From: Clostridium sp. Cult1
GTDB taxonomy: Bacteria > Bacillota > Clostridia > Tissierellales > Tepidimicrobiaceae
Direction: 5' to 3'
NCBI RefSeq assembly: GCF_021655095.1
Contig: NZ_PPXW01000001.1
Span: forward strand, 1,102,480 to 1,148,031
DNA: 45,552 nt
Shown piece by piece: positions 25,079 to 33,770 of this stretch (position 1 is the first letter of the stretch; the number at the start of each line of letters is the position of its first letter). The translations under genes were made by a program, and so were the position numbers. The notes beneath the pieces were generated by a model. It had not been told where the DNA came from and did not search any database. It saw nothing but the letters and a program-made list of their open reading frames with translations.

Positions 25079-26110
25079 TTATAATTTCATATCTCCTTCT
25101 TTTATATGTCCAGCTTTTCTCATCCATTCTGATATTGTAAAAGATAAAATTCCAGGCAAAACAAAATGGAGTAAAAGTACTCCAATTAAAACTTTCCCTC
25201 CTGAACCCATTACCTCTATGGTTGCAAACTGACCTACAAGGCCACTAGTCCCCATTCCTGCCCCAATCATATTACTTTCCATTTTAAAAAGAATTGTGGA
25301 AACAGGGCCAAGAATAGCAGAGGTTATAATAGGGGGTATCCATATCTTAGGATTCTTAATAATATTTGAAATTTGTAGCATGGAAGTCCCTATTCCTTGT
25401 GCAATAAATCCACCAAATCCATTCTCTCTAAAAGAAGAAATTGCAAAACCTATCATCTGAGCAGAACAGCCAACAGTACTTGCCCCTGCAGCTAAACCAC
25501 TAAGTCCTAAAGAAATGGCTAAAGCTGCACTACTAATCGGTAATGTCAAAATTATACCCATTAATACAGATACGATTATACCCATAGGGAAAGGATGTAA
25601 TTCAGTAGCTCTATTAATGACGCTTCCTATTATAGTCATAAAAGAGCTCATAACGGGTCCTATATAGTTTCCTGCTAGCCCTCCAACTAAAATAGTCGCC
25701 AATGGTACCAAAACGATATCTACCTTAGTCTTGCCTTTAATTATTTTTGAAAACTCAGCTCCTATAAGAGAAGCAACTAGAGCACCAACTGGTTCCCCAA
25801 CCTTTACCATTGCAACACCCTCTTGAAAGGTAACTGTTCCTGCTCCAATAGCTCCAGTTACAACAGAAGCAAATATAGCTAAGGGTGGAGCACCTACACT
25901 ATATGCAACGCCTGCTCCAATAGCTGGTCCCATAAGCATTTGGGCAATTTGACCAAAACGAACCATCAATTCAATATTCAAAAGAGTACCTAATTGTTTT
26001 ATTATAAGACCAATTAATAAAGAAGAAAAAAGACCTAAAGCCATTCCATTAAATATTTTAACAAAATAATTTTTAATTCTCCCTTTTACTTCTGTTTTTT
26101 TGTTTTCCAA
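25079..26110 (-). CDS. Stand-alone PTS IIC-like (PTS_EIIC_2) membrane protein
   Basis: 343 aa with about nine to ten hydrophobic spans and the glycine-rich segments typical of the PTS_EIIC_2 group (GPAIGAGVAYSVGAPPLAIFASVVTGAIGAG; SSAALAISLGLSGLAAGASTVGCSAQMIGFA). No IIA or IIB domain is attached and none is encoded nearby. I start it at TTG 26110 because AAGGAG lies eight bases upstream, while the GTG at 26119 overlaps that site. It lies 76 bases downstream of niaR in the same direction, so it may transport a nicotinate-related compound or another small substrate rather than a sugar (inference). Confidence 0.85.
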   Translation of the reverse strand: MENKKTEVKGRIKNYFVKIFNGMALGLFSSLLIGLIIKQLGTLLNIELMVRFGQIAQMLMGPAIGAGVAYSVGAPPLAIFASVVTGAIGAGTVTFQEGVAMVKVGEPVGALVASLIGAEFSKIIKGKTKVDIVLVPLATILVGGLAGNYIGPVMSSFMTIIGSVINRATELHPFPMGIIVSVLMGIILTLPISSAALAISLGLSGLAAGASTVGCSAQMIGFAISSFRENGFGGFIAQGIGTSMLQISNIIKNPKIWIPPIITSAILGPVSTILFKMESNMIGAGMGTSGLVGQFATIEVMGSGGKVLIGVLLLHFVLPGILSFTISEWMRKAGHIKEGDMKL

Positions 26111-26149
26111 TCTAGCCACTCCTTTTCCATTTTATATACACTGTAAAGA

Positions 26150-26166
26150 CTCCTGTCTTGTCAGCT
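26150..26166. promoter_or_regulatory. Weak NiaR-operator candidate before the PTS IIC-like gene
   Basis: CTGTCTTGTCAG sits in the short gap between niaR and the PTS-like gene. TGTCTTG-CA-type sequences resemble what I recall of Firmicute NiaR sites, but the match is from memory and imperfect, with only the outer CTG/CAG forming an inverted repeat. Confidence 0.25.
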
Positions 26167-26186
26167 TACTATACAAATATATCACC

Positions 26187-26711
26187 TTAGTCTCCATTTA
26201 TCAAGTATTTTTTCTTAATAAGAGCTTTTCTTATTTTTTCCAAACTCTTTTCATCATCTACTTCTATAGTATGAATGTGGATACCTTCAGTAAGGGAGGA
26301 TAAAGGTTCTGCTTTTGTCTTTCTTATATTATCCATAAATTCCTTTAAATCTAATCTAGAACTAATTTCCAGAGGACTTTTTATTTCTCCATATAAAGGA
26401 TGTTCTACTATTACATCTACTATTTTACCGCCTAAATCCACTATAGTTTTCAATTCATCTTCTATTTCATCATAACCTTCGTGTTTACATACTATTTTTT
26501 TAGTCAGCTTATTCTCTTTATAAGCTCTAGGTATTATATATCCCTGAGGTGTAGCTAGTATATCTTCTCCTCTAGCTCTTAATAAGGCAATATCCTGAAC
26601 TATTACTTGTCTACTCACATTAAACTCTTTAGAAAGTTCTGTACCCTTTACAGGTTTTATGCTTTTATTTAGTTTGTTTAGAATTTTTTCTCTTCTTTGT
26701 CCTGCATCCAT
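26187..26711 (-). CDS. niaR: Niacin-responsive transcription repressor NiaR
   Basis: 174 aa. The N-terminal winged-helix HTH_11 domain is MDAGQRREKILNKLNKSIKPVKGTELSKEFNVSRQVIVQDIALLRARG. The C-terminal 3H domain has three conserved histidines, visible in CKHEGYDEI, EHPLYGE and IHIHTIEV. Known role: with bound niacin it represses NAD synthesis and niacin uptake genes in Firmicutes. ATG start behind GAAGGAGAA. It is next to a membrane protein gene that may be its target. Confidence 0.93.
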   Translation of the reverse strand: MDAGQRREKILNKLNKSIKPVKGTELSKEFNVSRQVIVQDIALLRARGEDILATPQGYIIPRAYKENKLTKKIVCKHEGYDEIEDELKTIVDLGGKIVDVIVEHPLYGEIKSPLEISSRLDLKEFMDNIRKTKAEPLSSLTEGIHIHTIEVDDEKSLEKIRKALIKKKYLINGD

Positions 26712-26765
26712 TAATATTCTCCTTCCCTAGTGTATATAGTCATACTATTATTTTACCATAAAAGG

Positions 26766-26794
26766 TTGACAAACCCTATTTTATATAGTAAAAT
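26766..26794 (+). promoter_or_regulatory. Promoter of tRNA-Glu
   Basis: TTGACA (26766-26771) and TAAAAT (26789-26794) with a 17-base spacer lie 24 bases before the tRNA on the plus strand. Confidence 0.65.
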
Positions 26795-26818
26795 AAAATT
26801 CGACTTGTCCTAAATAAT

Positions 26819-26893
26819 GGCCCTATGGTCAAGCGGTTAAGACACCGCCCTTTCACGGCGGTAACCCGGGTTCGAGTCCCGGTAGGGTCACCA
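26819..26893 (+). tRNA. tRNA-Glu (anticodon TTC)
   Basis: 75-nt cloverleaf: the acceptor stem GGCCCTA pairs with TAGGGTC (one G-T), discriminator A, encoded CCA. The anticodon loop CTTTCAC gives anticodon TTC, and the T arm is CCCGGGTTCGAGTCCCGG. A terminator follows within five bases, so it is a single-gene transcript. Confidence 0.97.
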
Positions 26894-26897
26894 TAAG

Positions 26898-26928
26898 AAA
26901 AAGCTGTAGAATATTCTACAGCTTTTTT
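26898..26928 (+). terminator. Terminator after tRNA-Glu
   Basis: AAAAAGCTGTAGAAT/ATTCTACAGCTTTTTT is an almost uninterrupted stem followed by T's; A-rich on the left, so it may also end the convergent APC permease gene. Confidence 0.88.
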
Positions 26929-26935
26929 ATTGAAA

Positions 26936-28282
26936 TTATATACTGTCCTTAGAGGATTCGACTTTATATCCAGAAATTACCTTCATGTAGAAAATAATTC
27001 CTAAGGCTACCCAAAGAATTAAGGCAATCCTTGACTCTGCACCTAAAGCCGCAGGAGATGTGGGTACTAACAATAGTGCTACTGTTAATAAGGAAGCTAC
27101 TATACCTAGTAAGGACATTGCCCTTTTAAATCTAGTTTTACCAAGTCTAAAAGCTATGAAACATACATAAAAGTAAGCTATGGCTGCTCCTAAGGAAGAC
27201 ATATCCACTATCCATAGGATAACTTCTCTCCCAAACCAAGGAGCTATCAAACTTATAACTGTTGCAAATAGAATTGCATTTTTAAATACACCATTTTTAT
27301 TTACATAGGCATATTTTTTAGGTACCATATGGTGATTAGATATAGCACCCATTAATTTGCTAGTAGATATCATAAAACCATTAATACCTGATGTTACTGC
27401 TGCTGTTAAGGCTATGACTAGTAAAAGAAATCCGATCCTGCCTAAAACAGTTAAAACCCCTGCACCTAATGCCCAATCAAGATTAACTGCTTCTTCTGGA
27501 GAATAGACTAAACCTGTAGTCATATTGAGTATAGAATATATTAGGCTTCCAATAGATACAGATGCTATTGCTATCAAGGAAGCTTTTTTAGCACCAAAAT
27601 TGAATTCTTTACAAATCTGAGGTATATTATCAAATCCTACAAAAGCAAATGGAGTTATAGCAAATATTTTTAATACTTCTCCTAAATTAAATTTATAATC
27701 ATATATATAATTCCTTAAGAAATTTGCCCTATCTACCTTTATAAACATGGCAATAAATACAATAAATACTAGTGAAACCAAGGTTAGAGCAATTATATTT
27801 TGTACTCTTGCAGATTCCTTTATTCCCTTAATATTGATATAGGAAAATAATATGACTATTAGACTAGATATAAGAACTTCTCCAATATAAACTTCATATC
27901 CTGCGATACTATACAAATATCCAAATTGAAAAATATCTCCAAATATTTTTCTTATTACTAGTGGAAAAGCAGTGCCATTTAGGGGGATTATAGTTAGATA
28001 AGCCAATAACAAAAACCAGCCAACTATAAATCCATGATTTCTACCACAGTATTTATAAGTGAAGGAAAATTCTCCTCCTTCATCATTATGATTTTCTAGC
28101 ATAATATGATAGGAACTTTGGATTATTATTATAAACAATGCACCTAAGATTAGTCCTATAGTTGTATTTATTACTCCTGCCTCTTTCAAAAACTTAGTTC
28201 CAGGCAACATAAAAGAACCCCAACCAATTATAGAACCTAAAACTATTGAGAACACATCTAATTTACTCAAATTTGATTTCAT
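26936..28282 (-). CDS. APC-family amino acid permease
   Basis: 448 aa with about twelve hydrophobic spans. The first span has the family hallmark LGSIIGWGSFMLPG (G-S-G-I-G-type unwound helix). FVGFDNIPQICKEF corresponds to the conserved helix-6 F-GFD motif. The substrate is an amino acid or amine that cannot be told from sequence. ATG at 28282 with AAAAGGTGAAA. It ends in the tRNA-Glu terminator region (convergent). Confidence 0.9.
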   Translation of the reverse strand: MKSNLSKLDVFSIVLGSIIGWGSFMLPGTKFLKEAGVINTTIGLILGALFIIIIQSSYHIMLENHNDEGGEFSFTYKYCGRNHGFIVGWFLLLAYLTIIPLNGTAFPLVIRKIFGDIFQFGYLYSIAGYEVYIGEVLISSLIVILFSYINIKGIKESARVQNIIALTLVSLVFIVFIAMFIKVDRANFLRNYIYDYKFNLGEVLKIFAITPFAFVGFDNIPQICKEFNFGAKKASLIAIASVSIGSLIYSILNMTTGLVYSPEEAVNLDWALGAGVLTVLGRIGFLLLVIALTAAVTSGINGFMISTSKLMGAISNHHMVPKKYAYVNKNGVFKNAILFATVISLIAPWFGREVILWIVDMSSLGAAIAYFYVCFIAFRLGKTRFKRAMSLLGIVASLLTVALLLVPTSPAALGAESRIALILWVALGIIFYMKVISGYKVESSKDSI

Positions 28283-28379
28283 TTTTATTTCACCTTTTCC
28301 ATTTGATAAAATAGGTTATGCAGAAATATTAAATATTTCTGCATAGCCTTTAACAAAGGTTATCATTATATACTCTAAA

Positions 28380-30089
28380 TTATTCAAAATTATATTCAGT
28401 CACTATTGGTTTCCTTCCCGTTACTTTATCATTATAATATTCAAAGAAAGATAAGCCCATAAAGCTTCCTGATACATTATATACATTGTCAAAACCTAGA
28501 TGTTGCAATGCCATAACTGCATTATAGGACCTTTGCCCTGATCTACAGTGTAAATAAACAGGCCTATCTTTTGGAATTTCATCTATCCTATCTCTTATTT
28601 CACCTAAAGGTATGTTTACAGCATTAATTATATGTCCTTTTTCAAACTCTTCTTTTTCTCTTACATCTATTATATAAGCTCCACTTTCTACAAGATCCCT
28701 TACTTCATCTACATGAACTTGTTTAAAACAGCTATGAAGTATATTTAAACCCACTAGTGCTGCAAAATTTACCACATCTCTAGCAGTTCCAAATGGTGGT
28801 GCATAGCATAGTTCTAAATCCTTTAAATCTTCTAAGGTACCGTTAAACTTTATTAAGGTAGCAATAACATCTATCCTCTTATCTACATTACCTTTGCCTA
28901 TGGCCTGAGCCCCTAATACTCTTCCTGTAGGAACTTCAAATATGAGTTTGAAATGTAAAGGTTCGCTATCTGGCATTATACCTACCTTATCATTTGGTAT
29001 TATCATTACCGTATCATAATCTATCTGCATATTAGTAGCTTTAATCAAACCTTCTGTTAAACCAGTAGATGCACCATTATAATTGAATACCTTTATTACA
29101 GAAGATCCTATTACCCCTGTATTGTTTACCGGTCTTCCGTAGATATGGTCTGCTGCTGCCCTAGCCTGCTTTTGGGCAGGCCCTGCTAAAGCTAATTTAC
29201 TTTGGGTATGAAGAAGCCTATTGTATACTTCAATAGCATCTCCTACAGCGTATATATCAGGGTCAGAAGTTCTAAAGTTTTGATTCACAGCTATGGCACC
29301 AGTTTTCCCTAATTCTAAACCAGCTTTTTTGGCTAAAGTAGTTTCTGGACTTACACCTATAGCCATTACTACTGCTTCAGCATGAATTTTTCTACCCGAT
29401 TCTAAGACAACAGTATCTTTTTCAAACCTTTCAACCTTATCGTTAACTATTAATTCTATTCCGTTATCTATTAATTCTTTATGTAATATCTGCACCATAT
29501 CATAGTCAAAAGGTCTCATTATTTGAGGCATAGCTTCAACAATAGTTACATTATATCCAGCCAACTTTAAATTTTCCGCTGCTTCGATTCCAATAAATCC
29601 TCCACCTATTACCGTCACATCATTAGAATGGTTTTCTTTTATAAATACATTCAATTTAGCTATGTCCACTACATTTCTAATGGTGAATACATTTACTTCA
29701 TCCATTCCTTCAAAAGGTGGAACTATAGGATTTGCTCCTGGAGAAAGAATAAGCTTATCATAAGACTCAGTATATTCCTCCCCTGTTACTATATTTCTTA
29801 CCTTTACTTCCTTATTTTGTCTATCGATATCAATAACTTCATTATATACTCTTGCATCAATTCTGTACTGATTATAGAAGTCGTCTGGTTTCATTAAAAC
29901 TAAATCTTCATGGTCCTTAATTAAACCACTTAAATGGAAAGGTAATGCACAATTTGAAAAGGATACATGAGGTCCTCTTTCAAACATTATTATTTCACAT
30001 TCTTCATCTAGTCTCCGAATCCTAGCTGCTGCAGAAGCACCACCTGCTACACCGCCAATTACTAAAACTCTCTTAGGTTTTTTTACCAT
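28380..30089 (-). CDS. Coenzyme A-disulfide reductase fused to a rhodanese domain
   Basis: 569 aa. N-terminal FAD domain with IGGVAGGASAAARIRR and the active-site Cys47 in FSNCALPFHLSG. NAD(P) domain with VIGGGFIGIEAAENL. Second FAD motif in PDIYAVGDA. A dimerisation domain follows, then a C-terminal rhodanese domain with Cys515 in YLHCRSGQRSY. This CoADR-RHD architecture reduces CoA disulfide, CoA persulfide or polysulfide with NAD(P)H. It is divergent from a LysR gene and near a thiosulfate-type transporter, so it probably takes part in inorganic sulfur handling. ATG with AAGGGGGAA. Confidence 0.93.
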   Translation of the reverse strand: MVKKPKRVLVIGGVAGGASAAARIRRLDEECEIIMFERGPHVSFSNCALPFHLSGLIKDHEDLVLMKPDDFYNQYRIDARVYNEVIDIDRQNKEVKVRNIVTGEEYTESYDKLILSPGANPIVPPFEGMDEVNVFTIRNVVDIAKLNVFIKENHSNDVTVIGGGFIGIEAAENLKLAGYNVTIVEAMPQIMRPFDYDMVQILHKELIDNGIELIVNDKVERFEKDTVVLESGRKIHAEAVVMAIGVSPETTLAKKAGLELGKTGAIAVNQNFRTSDPDIYAVGDAIEVYNRLLHTQSKLALAGPAQKQARAAADHIYGRPVNNTGVIGSSVIKVFNYNGASTGLTEGLIKATNMQIDYDTVMIIPNDKVGIMPDSEPLHFKLIFEVPTGRVLGAQAIGKGNVDKRIDVIATLIKFNGTLEDLKDLELCYAPPFGTARDVVNFAALVGLNILHSCFKQVHVDEVRDLVESGAYIIDVREKEEFEKGHIINAVNIPLGEIRDRIDEIPKDRPVYLHCRSGQRSYNAVMALQHLGFDNVYNVSGSFMGLSFFEYYNDKVTGRKPIVTEYNFE

Positions 30090-30394
30090 ATAAAATTCCC
30101 CCTTAATCTTTACATTTTACTAATAACTTAAATTGGTTAAACGCTAAAATATTTTGTCTTGTATTTTAAATATTTATTGAATATTTAAAACTTTATTTTA
30201 ATATATGATATAATATATACAAGCCTACTTTATAAGCTTATTAAATAGTTAGATATTTAATTAACTTACTTTATATATTAATGCATAAATAGCATTTTAT
30301 CTAATAAATAGTCATTATACATGATAACCTTTTTTTATATACTAATTTCTCCCATAATCTTACACTTAAAAAATAATATTGGGGTGGGAAAATA
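30090..30394. other. Divergent intergenic region between the CoADR and LysR genes
   Basis: 305 AT-rich bases with no gene. It must hold promoters for both directions. The clearest structured element is the inverted repeat at 30164-30190; a minor ATGC/GCAT repeat lies near 30280-30294. Confidence 0.6.
30164..30190. promoter_or_regulatory. Inverted repeat, candidate LysR-type operator
   Basis: TTTTAAATAT (30164-30173) and ATATTTAAAA (30181-30190) form perfect 10-bp arms around a 7-base spacer, in the divergent region typical for LysR-type regulators. Confidence 0.45.
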
Positions 30395-31288
30395 ATGAAC
30401 TTAGATTATTTAAAATCCTTTTATGTTACTGTAAAATGTAACAGCATATCTAAAGCAGCAAAGCAGCTACACCTTACCCAACCAGGGTTAAGTATGCAAA
30501 TCCAAAATCTAGAAGATGAGGTAGGGGCTCAACTATTAACAAGAAGTAATAAAGGGGTAGAGCTTACTGAAGAAGGAAAGATAGTATTTGAACATGCTAC
30601 TACCATGCTTTCCATACAAAAAAATATTAAAAAATCCATAAAGGATTTAGAAAAAACAAAGAAAACCCTTTTTATTGTAGCTTGTAAAAGTTTAGGAGAG
30701 TATGTACTACCTTGTAGCCTGTATACTTTTAAAGAAATATATACAGATGTAAATGTTCGCTTAGAAGTATATAATTCTACTACAGTTATAGAAAAATTAT
30801 TATCTCATGAAGCTAATATAGGTATAATTACTGGTTCTTATGTTTTTGAAAGTATTGCTACTATCCCGATACATTCTGATGAACTAGTACTAGTAGGAGG
30901 TCCTAAAACAGATTTTGACAATATAACTATAGATGATATGATGGATATCCCCTTAATCCTAAGGGAAGAAAACTCAACTAATAGGTTTTTATTATCTAAT
31001 ATATTAGCAAAACATTTAATAGATATCGATAATTTAAATATTGTTCTATCTTTTAACTCTCCAGAATCTATTAAATCTGCAGTTTCTTCTGGAAAAGGTT
31101 TTGCTTTTTTACCTAATATTGTAGTAAAGCAAGATTTAAGAAGAGGTAATTTAAAAAAAATCAATATTAAAGATTTTGATTCAAAGTTTAGCTATTATTT
31201 AGCTTATAGGAAAAACTATGAATTTACAGGCTACGAAAAGATATTTAAGAAATTTATCACTTCTAGCAAAAGATGCTTCTGTTATTAA
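30395..31288 (+). CDS. LysR-family transcription regulator
   Basis: 297 aa, the standard length. The N-terminal winged HTH (LKSFYVTVKCNSISKAAKQLHLTQPGLSMQIQNLEDEVGAQLLTR) is followed by the effector-binding domain of type 2 periplasmic-binding fold. The start ATG has GGGGTGGG. It lies between, and is oriented opposite to, the CoADR-rhodanese and YeeE/YedE genes, so a sulfur-related signal is a fair guess. It shares a bidirectional terminator with the transporter gene. Confidence 0.93.
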   Translation: MNLDYLKSFYVTVKCNSISKAAKQLHLTQPGLSMQIQNLEDEVGAQLLTRSNKGVELTEEGKIVFEHATTMLSIQKNIKKSIKDLEKTKKTLFIVACKSLGEYVLPCSLYTFKEIYTDVNVRLEVYNSTTVIEKLLSHEANIGIITGSYVFESIATIPIHSDELVLVGGPKTDFDNITIDDMMDIPLILREENSTNRFLLSNILAKHLIDIDNLNIVLSFNSPESIKSAVSSGKGFAFLPNIVVKQDLRRGNLKKINIKDFDSKFSYYLAYRKNYEFTGYEKIFKKFITSSKRCFCY

Positions 31289-31294
31289 ATATAT

Positions 31295-31321
31295 AAAAGA
31301 TGGTGATTATCACCATCTTTT
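31295..31321. terminator. Bidirectional terminator between LysR and transporter genes
   Basis: AAAAGATGGTGA/TCACCATCTTTT, a perfect 12-bp stem with loop TTA. A/T-rich on both sides, it sits between two convergent stop codons. Confidence 0.88.
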
Positions 31322-31327
31322 ATATAT

Positions 31328-32599
31328 TTAAGCTTCTATTTCTTTTTCTAATTTCATAAATACTTTCTTAAATATTTTAGATCCAATAATTCCTCCTATG
31401 GTCATAGCTACCAAGAAAAACCAACCTGAAAGAGAAAAATTGCTTAAACCTGAGTAAAGGGCGCCAGCATTACAACCTCCAGCTACTTTGGCTCCATATC
31501 CCATTAATAAACCACCTAAAGCATAAAAAGCTACATCTTTTAGTTTCATTTTAAAATTGAATTTAAAATTACCAGCTAGCAATAATGCTATAGCAGAGCC
31601 AAATATCATACCTATATTTCTTATTGTAACTGGATGATTTAAAAGTCCATTATTTACTGTATCCACAATTCCCTTAAACCCAGAAATAGATCCAAAATCT
31701 ATTCCTATTTTATGAAAAAGCCATACACCCCACAATGTATATGGGCCAGAAACTCCCCAACTTGTTCCCGTTGTATTAATAATAAATACAAATATTAAAG
31801 CTGTCAAAACTGCCCCTGTATAGAAGGACCATCTTTCCACAAATAATTTATGATAGGTTTCCTTGCTAAAAAATTTATACTCTTCAGGTTGTGGAAGAGG
31901 CTTTTGCCAATTTTCATAAACTTCTTTTATTTGAGTTCCTTCCTTTTTTCTCTTATCTTCATACTTATTAGTAATTATATAAATTATTAGTAATAATAAT
32001 AAAGAAACTACAACAGTTCCCACATATCCAAAAACATCTGGTAAGTATATTCTAACTCCAACTTTGGAAAAAAGGCTTTCTTTCCACCATGAATCCATAG
32101 CTGTCCCAAAGATTCCTCCAATGCAGAAAAATAGTAATACAATCCAACCCCTTCCTTCACCTTCTCCCGAGTCGGTCAAAGTACCTGAAGCACAACCACC
32201 TCCAAATATCATTCCTATTCCAAATAAAATTCCTCCGATAATTGTGGAAAGACTTGCAACTCTAACAAACCCAGTGCCTGGTATTACTACATCACCCTCC
32301 GCTGCCTTAAATGCCGGGACTGCACCATCTTGAGCTGCTCCAAAATGAATTCCAGCAGTAGCTATCATAGAAAGAGCAAACATTAACAATAATGCTTTTG
32401 TCAAAGATCCATCTCCTGTAAGGTAGAGCTTTTTAACACCCCCTGCAAATCCATATCTAGATCTAGTAAATATGTAACCTAATGCTAACCCTGTGATTAA
32501 AAATAAGGCTAGGTTGCTACTCTTTGAGTACTGATAAACTCCAAAAATAATCATTAATACTAAGACTAAAATGCCGATAAATATCTGACTCTTTTTCAT
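31328..32599 (-). CDS. YeeE/YedE-family (thiosulfate/sulfur) transporter
   Basis: 423 aa with ~12 hydrophobic spans made of two homologous halves. Each half has a Cys-bearing glycine motif: GGGCASGTLTDSGEGEG in the first and GGCNAGALYSGL in the second. These are the pore residues of TsuA-type thiosulfate channels. Start ATG at 32599 with AAGGGGG; a TTG one codon earlier is less well placed. With the neighbouring rhodanese fusion it suggests uptake and use of thiosulfate or a related sulfur species. Confidence 0.9.
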   Translation of the reverse strand: MKKSQIFIGILVLVLMIIFGVYQYSKSSNLALFLITGLALGYIFTRSRYGFAGGVKKLYLTGDGSLTKALLLMFALSMIATAGIHFGAAQDGAVPAFKAAEGDVVIPGTGFVRVASLSTIIGGILFGIGMIFGGGCASGTLTDSGEGEGRGWIVLLFFCIGGIFGTAMDSWWKESLFSKVGVRIYLPDVFGYVGTVVVSLLLLLIIYIITNKYEDKRKKEGTQIKEVYENWQKPLPQPEEYKFFSKETYHKLFVERWSFYTGAVLTALIFVFIINTTGTSWGVSGPYTLWGVWLFHKIGIDFGSISGFKGIVDTVNNGLLNHPVTIRNIGMIFGSAIALLLAGNFKFNFKMKLKDVAFYALGGLLMGYGAKVAGGCNAGALYSGLSNFSLSGWFFLVAMTIGGIIGSKIFKKVFMKLEKEIEA

Positions 32600-32738
32600 C
32601 AATAATCCCCCTTTTAATTGGCATAAGCCTTTAATTTGTAATTTATTGTTAAAATAATATCCATTCGTTTATATTCTAACATGCCCATAGAACCATGTAT
32701 AATAAATAACAATTATACATAATAAGATTCTTTTATAA

Positions 32739-32770
32739 TAAAAAAACGCCTATTGAAATCAATAGACGCT
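32739..32770 (-). terminator. Terminator after the dnaC-like gene
   Basis: On the minus strand GCGTCTATTGATTTCAATAGGCG is followed by TTTTTTTAT. The hairpin immediately abuts the stop codon at 32772. Confidence 0.85.
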
Positions 32771-32771
32771 T

Positions 32772-33770
32772 CTACTTGGCTTCCCACCTATAATATCTTA
32801 AATCTGGTCCAAAAAATCTTAAAGGTATAAACCTTTCTAATATTCTAGAAAATACCCTATCTGTATATATCTCAGAAATTTCTTTTGGAGTTAAATTGGT
32901 AGAAATAATGGTTTTAGTATTATTTATTAACCTTGTATTTACAATATTAAATATTTCTGCATTTGTAAAGGCATTAGATAATTCAGTTCCTAAATCATCT
33001 ATAATTAAAAGATCTGCCTGAAATAATAAATCATATTCCCAATGATTAAATCTATCTATTTCTCTGCCAAATCTTCGTTTTTCGATAATCTCTAGTATTT
33101 TGAAAGCAGTTTGGTATATTACAATTTTATTTTTATCTAATAAAGCTTTTGCGATACAATTGCACATAAAGGTTTTTCCTAATCCGGTAGAACCATAGAA
33201 TAGTAAATTTTCCTCATTGTTTTCATCAAAATTACTAACAAATCCTTCACATATACTGGTAATATTTGCTATATTTTCCCTGGGTGTCATGGTTTCATCT
33301 TCTATTGGCTCATCTGGAAAGATATTTATATTAAAAGTCTGGAAATTTTCTTTCTTTAATACATTCTCAATATTGGACATTTTATAAGCACGACTAATAA
33401 GAGCTTGTTTCAAACAGTTACATTTATCTCCATTGGGTAGATAACCTGTATCATTACATTGGCCACATTCATAGTAAGTGTCTAGATAATCTAAAGGAAT
33501 ATTGTTCTCCGTAAGGAGATAAGCTTTTTCCATTTTTAATTTCTCTATTTCTTTTTTTACTTTTTTAATATTTTCTTCATAGTTCTCAGGATTTTCAATT
33601 ACTGCCTTAGACATGAGTAACCCAGTTTCTAATATAGCTCTATCTATTTTTCTTATCTGAGGAACCTTTTTATAAACCCTTTGAGTCCTGATTTTCTGTT
33701 CATAAACTGCTCTATCCCTTTTCTTTTCATACTCCATTAAAATATCCCTTAATATTTGATTATACATCAC
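32772..33770 (-). CDS. DnaC/DnaI-like replicative helicase loader
   Basis: 332 aa AAA+ ATPase with an N-terminal helical region (KTQRVYKKVPQIRKIDRAIL), a four-Cys zinc-binding knot (CGQCNDTGYLPNGDKCNC), Walker A GSTGLGKTF and Walker B DLLIIDDLGTE. It loads DnaB helicase onto DNA. It starts at GTG 33770 (or the ATG one codon later), overlapping the stop of the DnaD-domain gene, so the two primosome proteins are co-translated. Confidence 0.92.
   Translation of the reverse strand: MMYNQILRDILMEYEKKRDRAVYEQKIRTQRVYKKVPQIRKIDRAILETGLLMSKAVIENPENYEENIKKVKKEIEKLKMEKAYLLTENNIPLDYLDTYYECGQCNDTGYLPNGDKCNCLKQALISRAYKMSNIENVLKKENFQTFNINIFPDEPIEDETMTPRENIANITSICEGFVSNFDENNEENLLFYGSTGLGKTFMCNCIAKALLDKNKIVIYQTAFKILEIIEKRRFGREIDRFNHWEYDLLFQADLLIIDDLGTELSNAFTNAEIFNIVNTRLINNTKTIISTNLTPKEISEIYTDRVFSRILERFIPLRFFGPDLRYYRWEAK

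Noticed and set aside
25079-26110. Complete sugar PTS
   Set aside because: Only a IIC-like protein is present; IIA and IIB are absent here.
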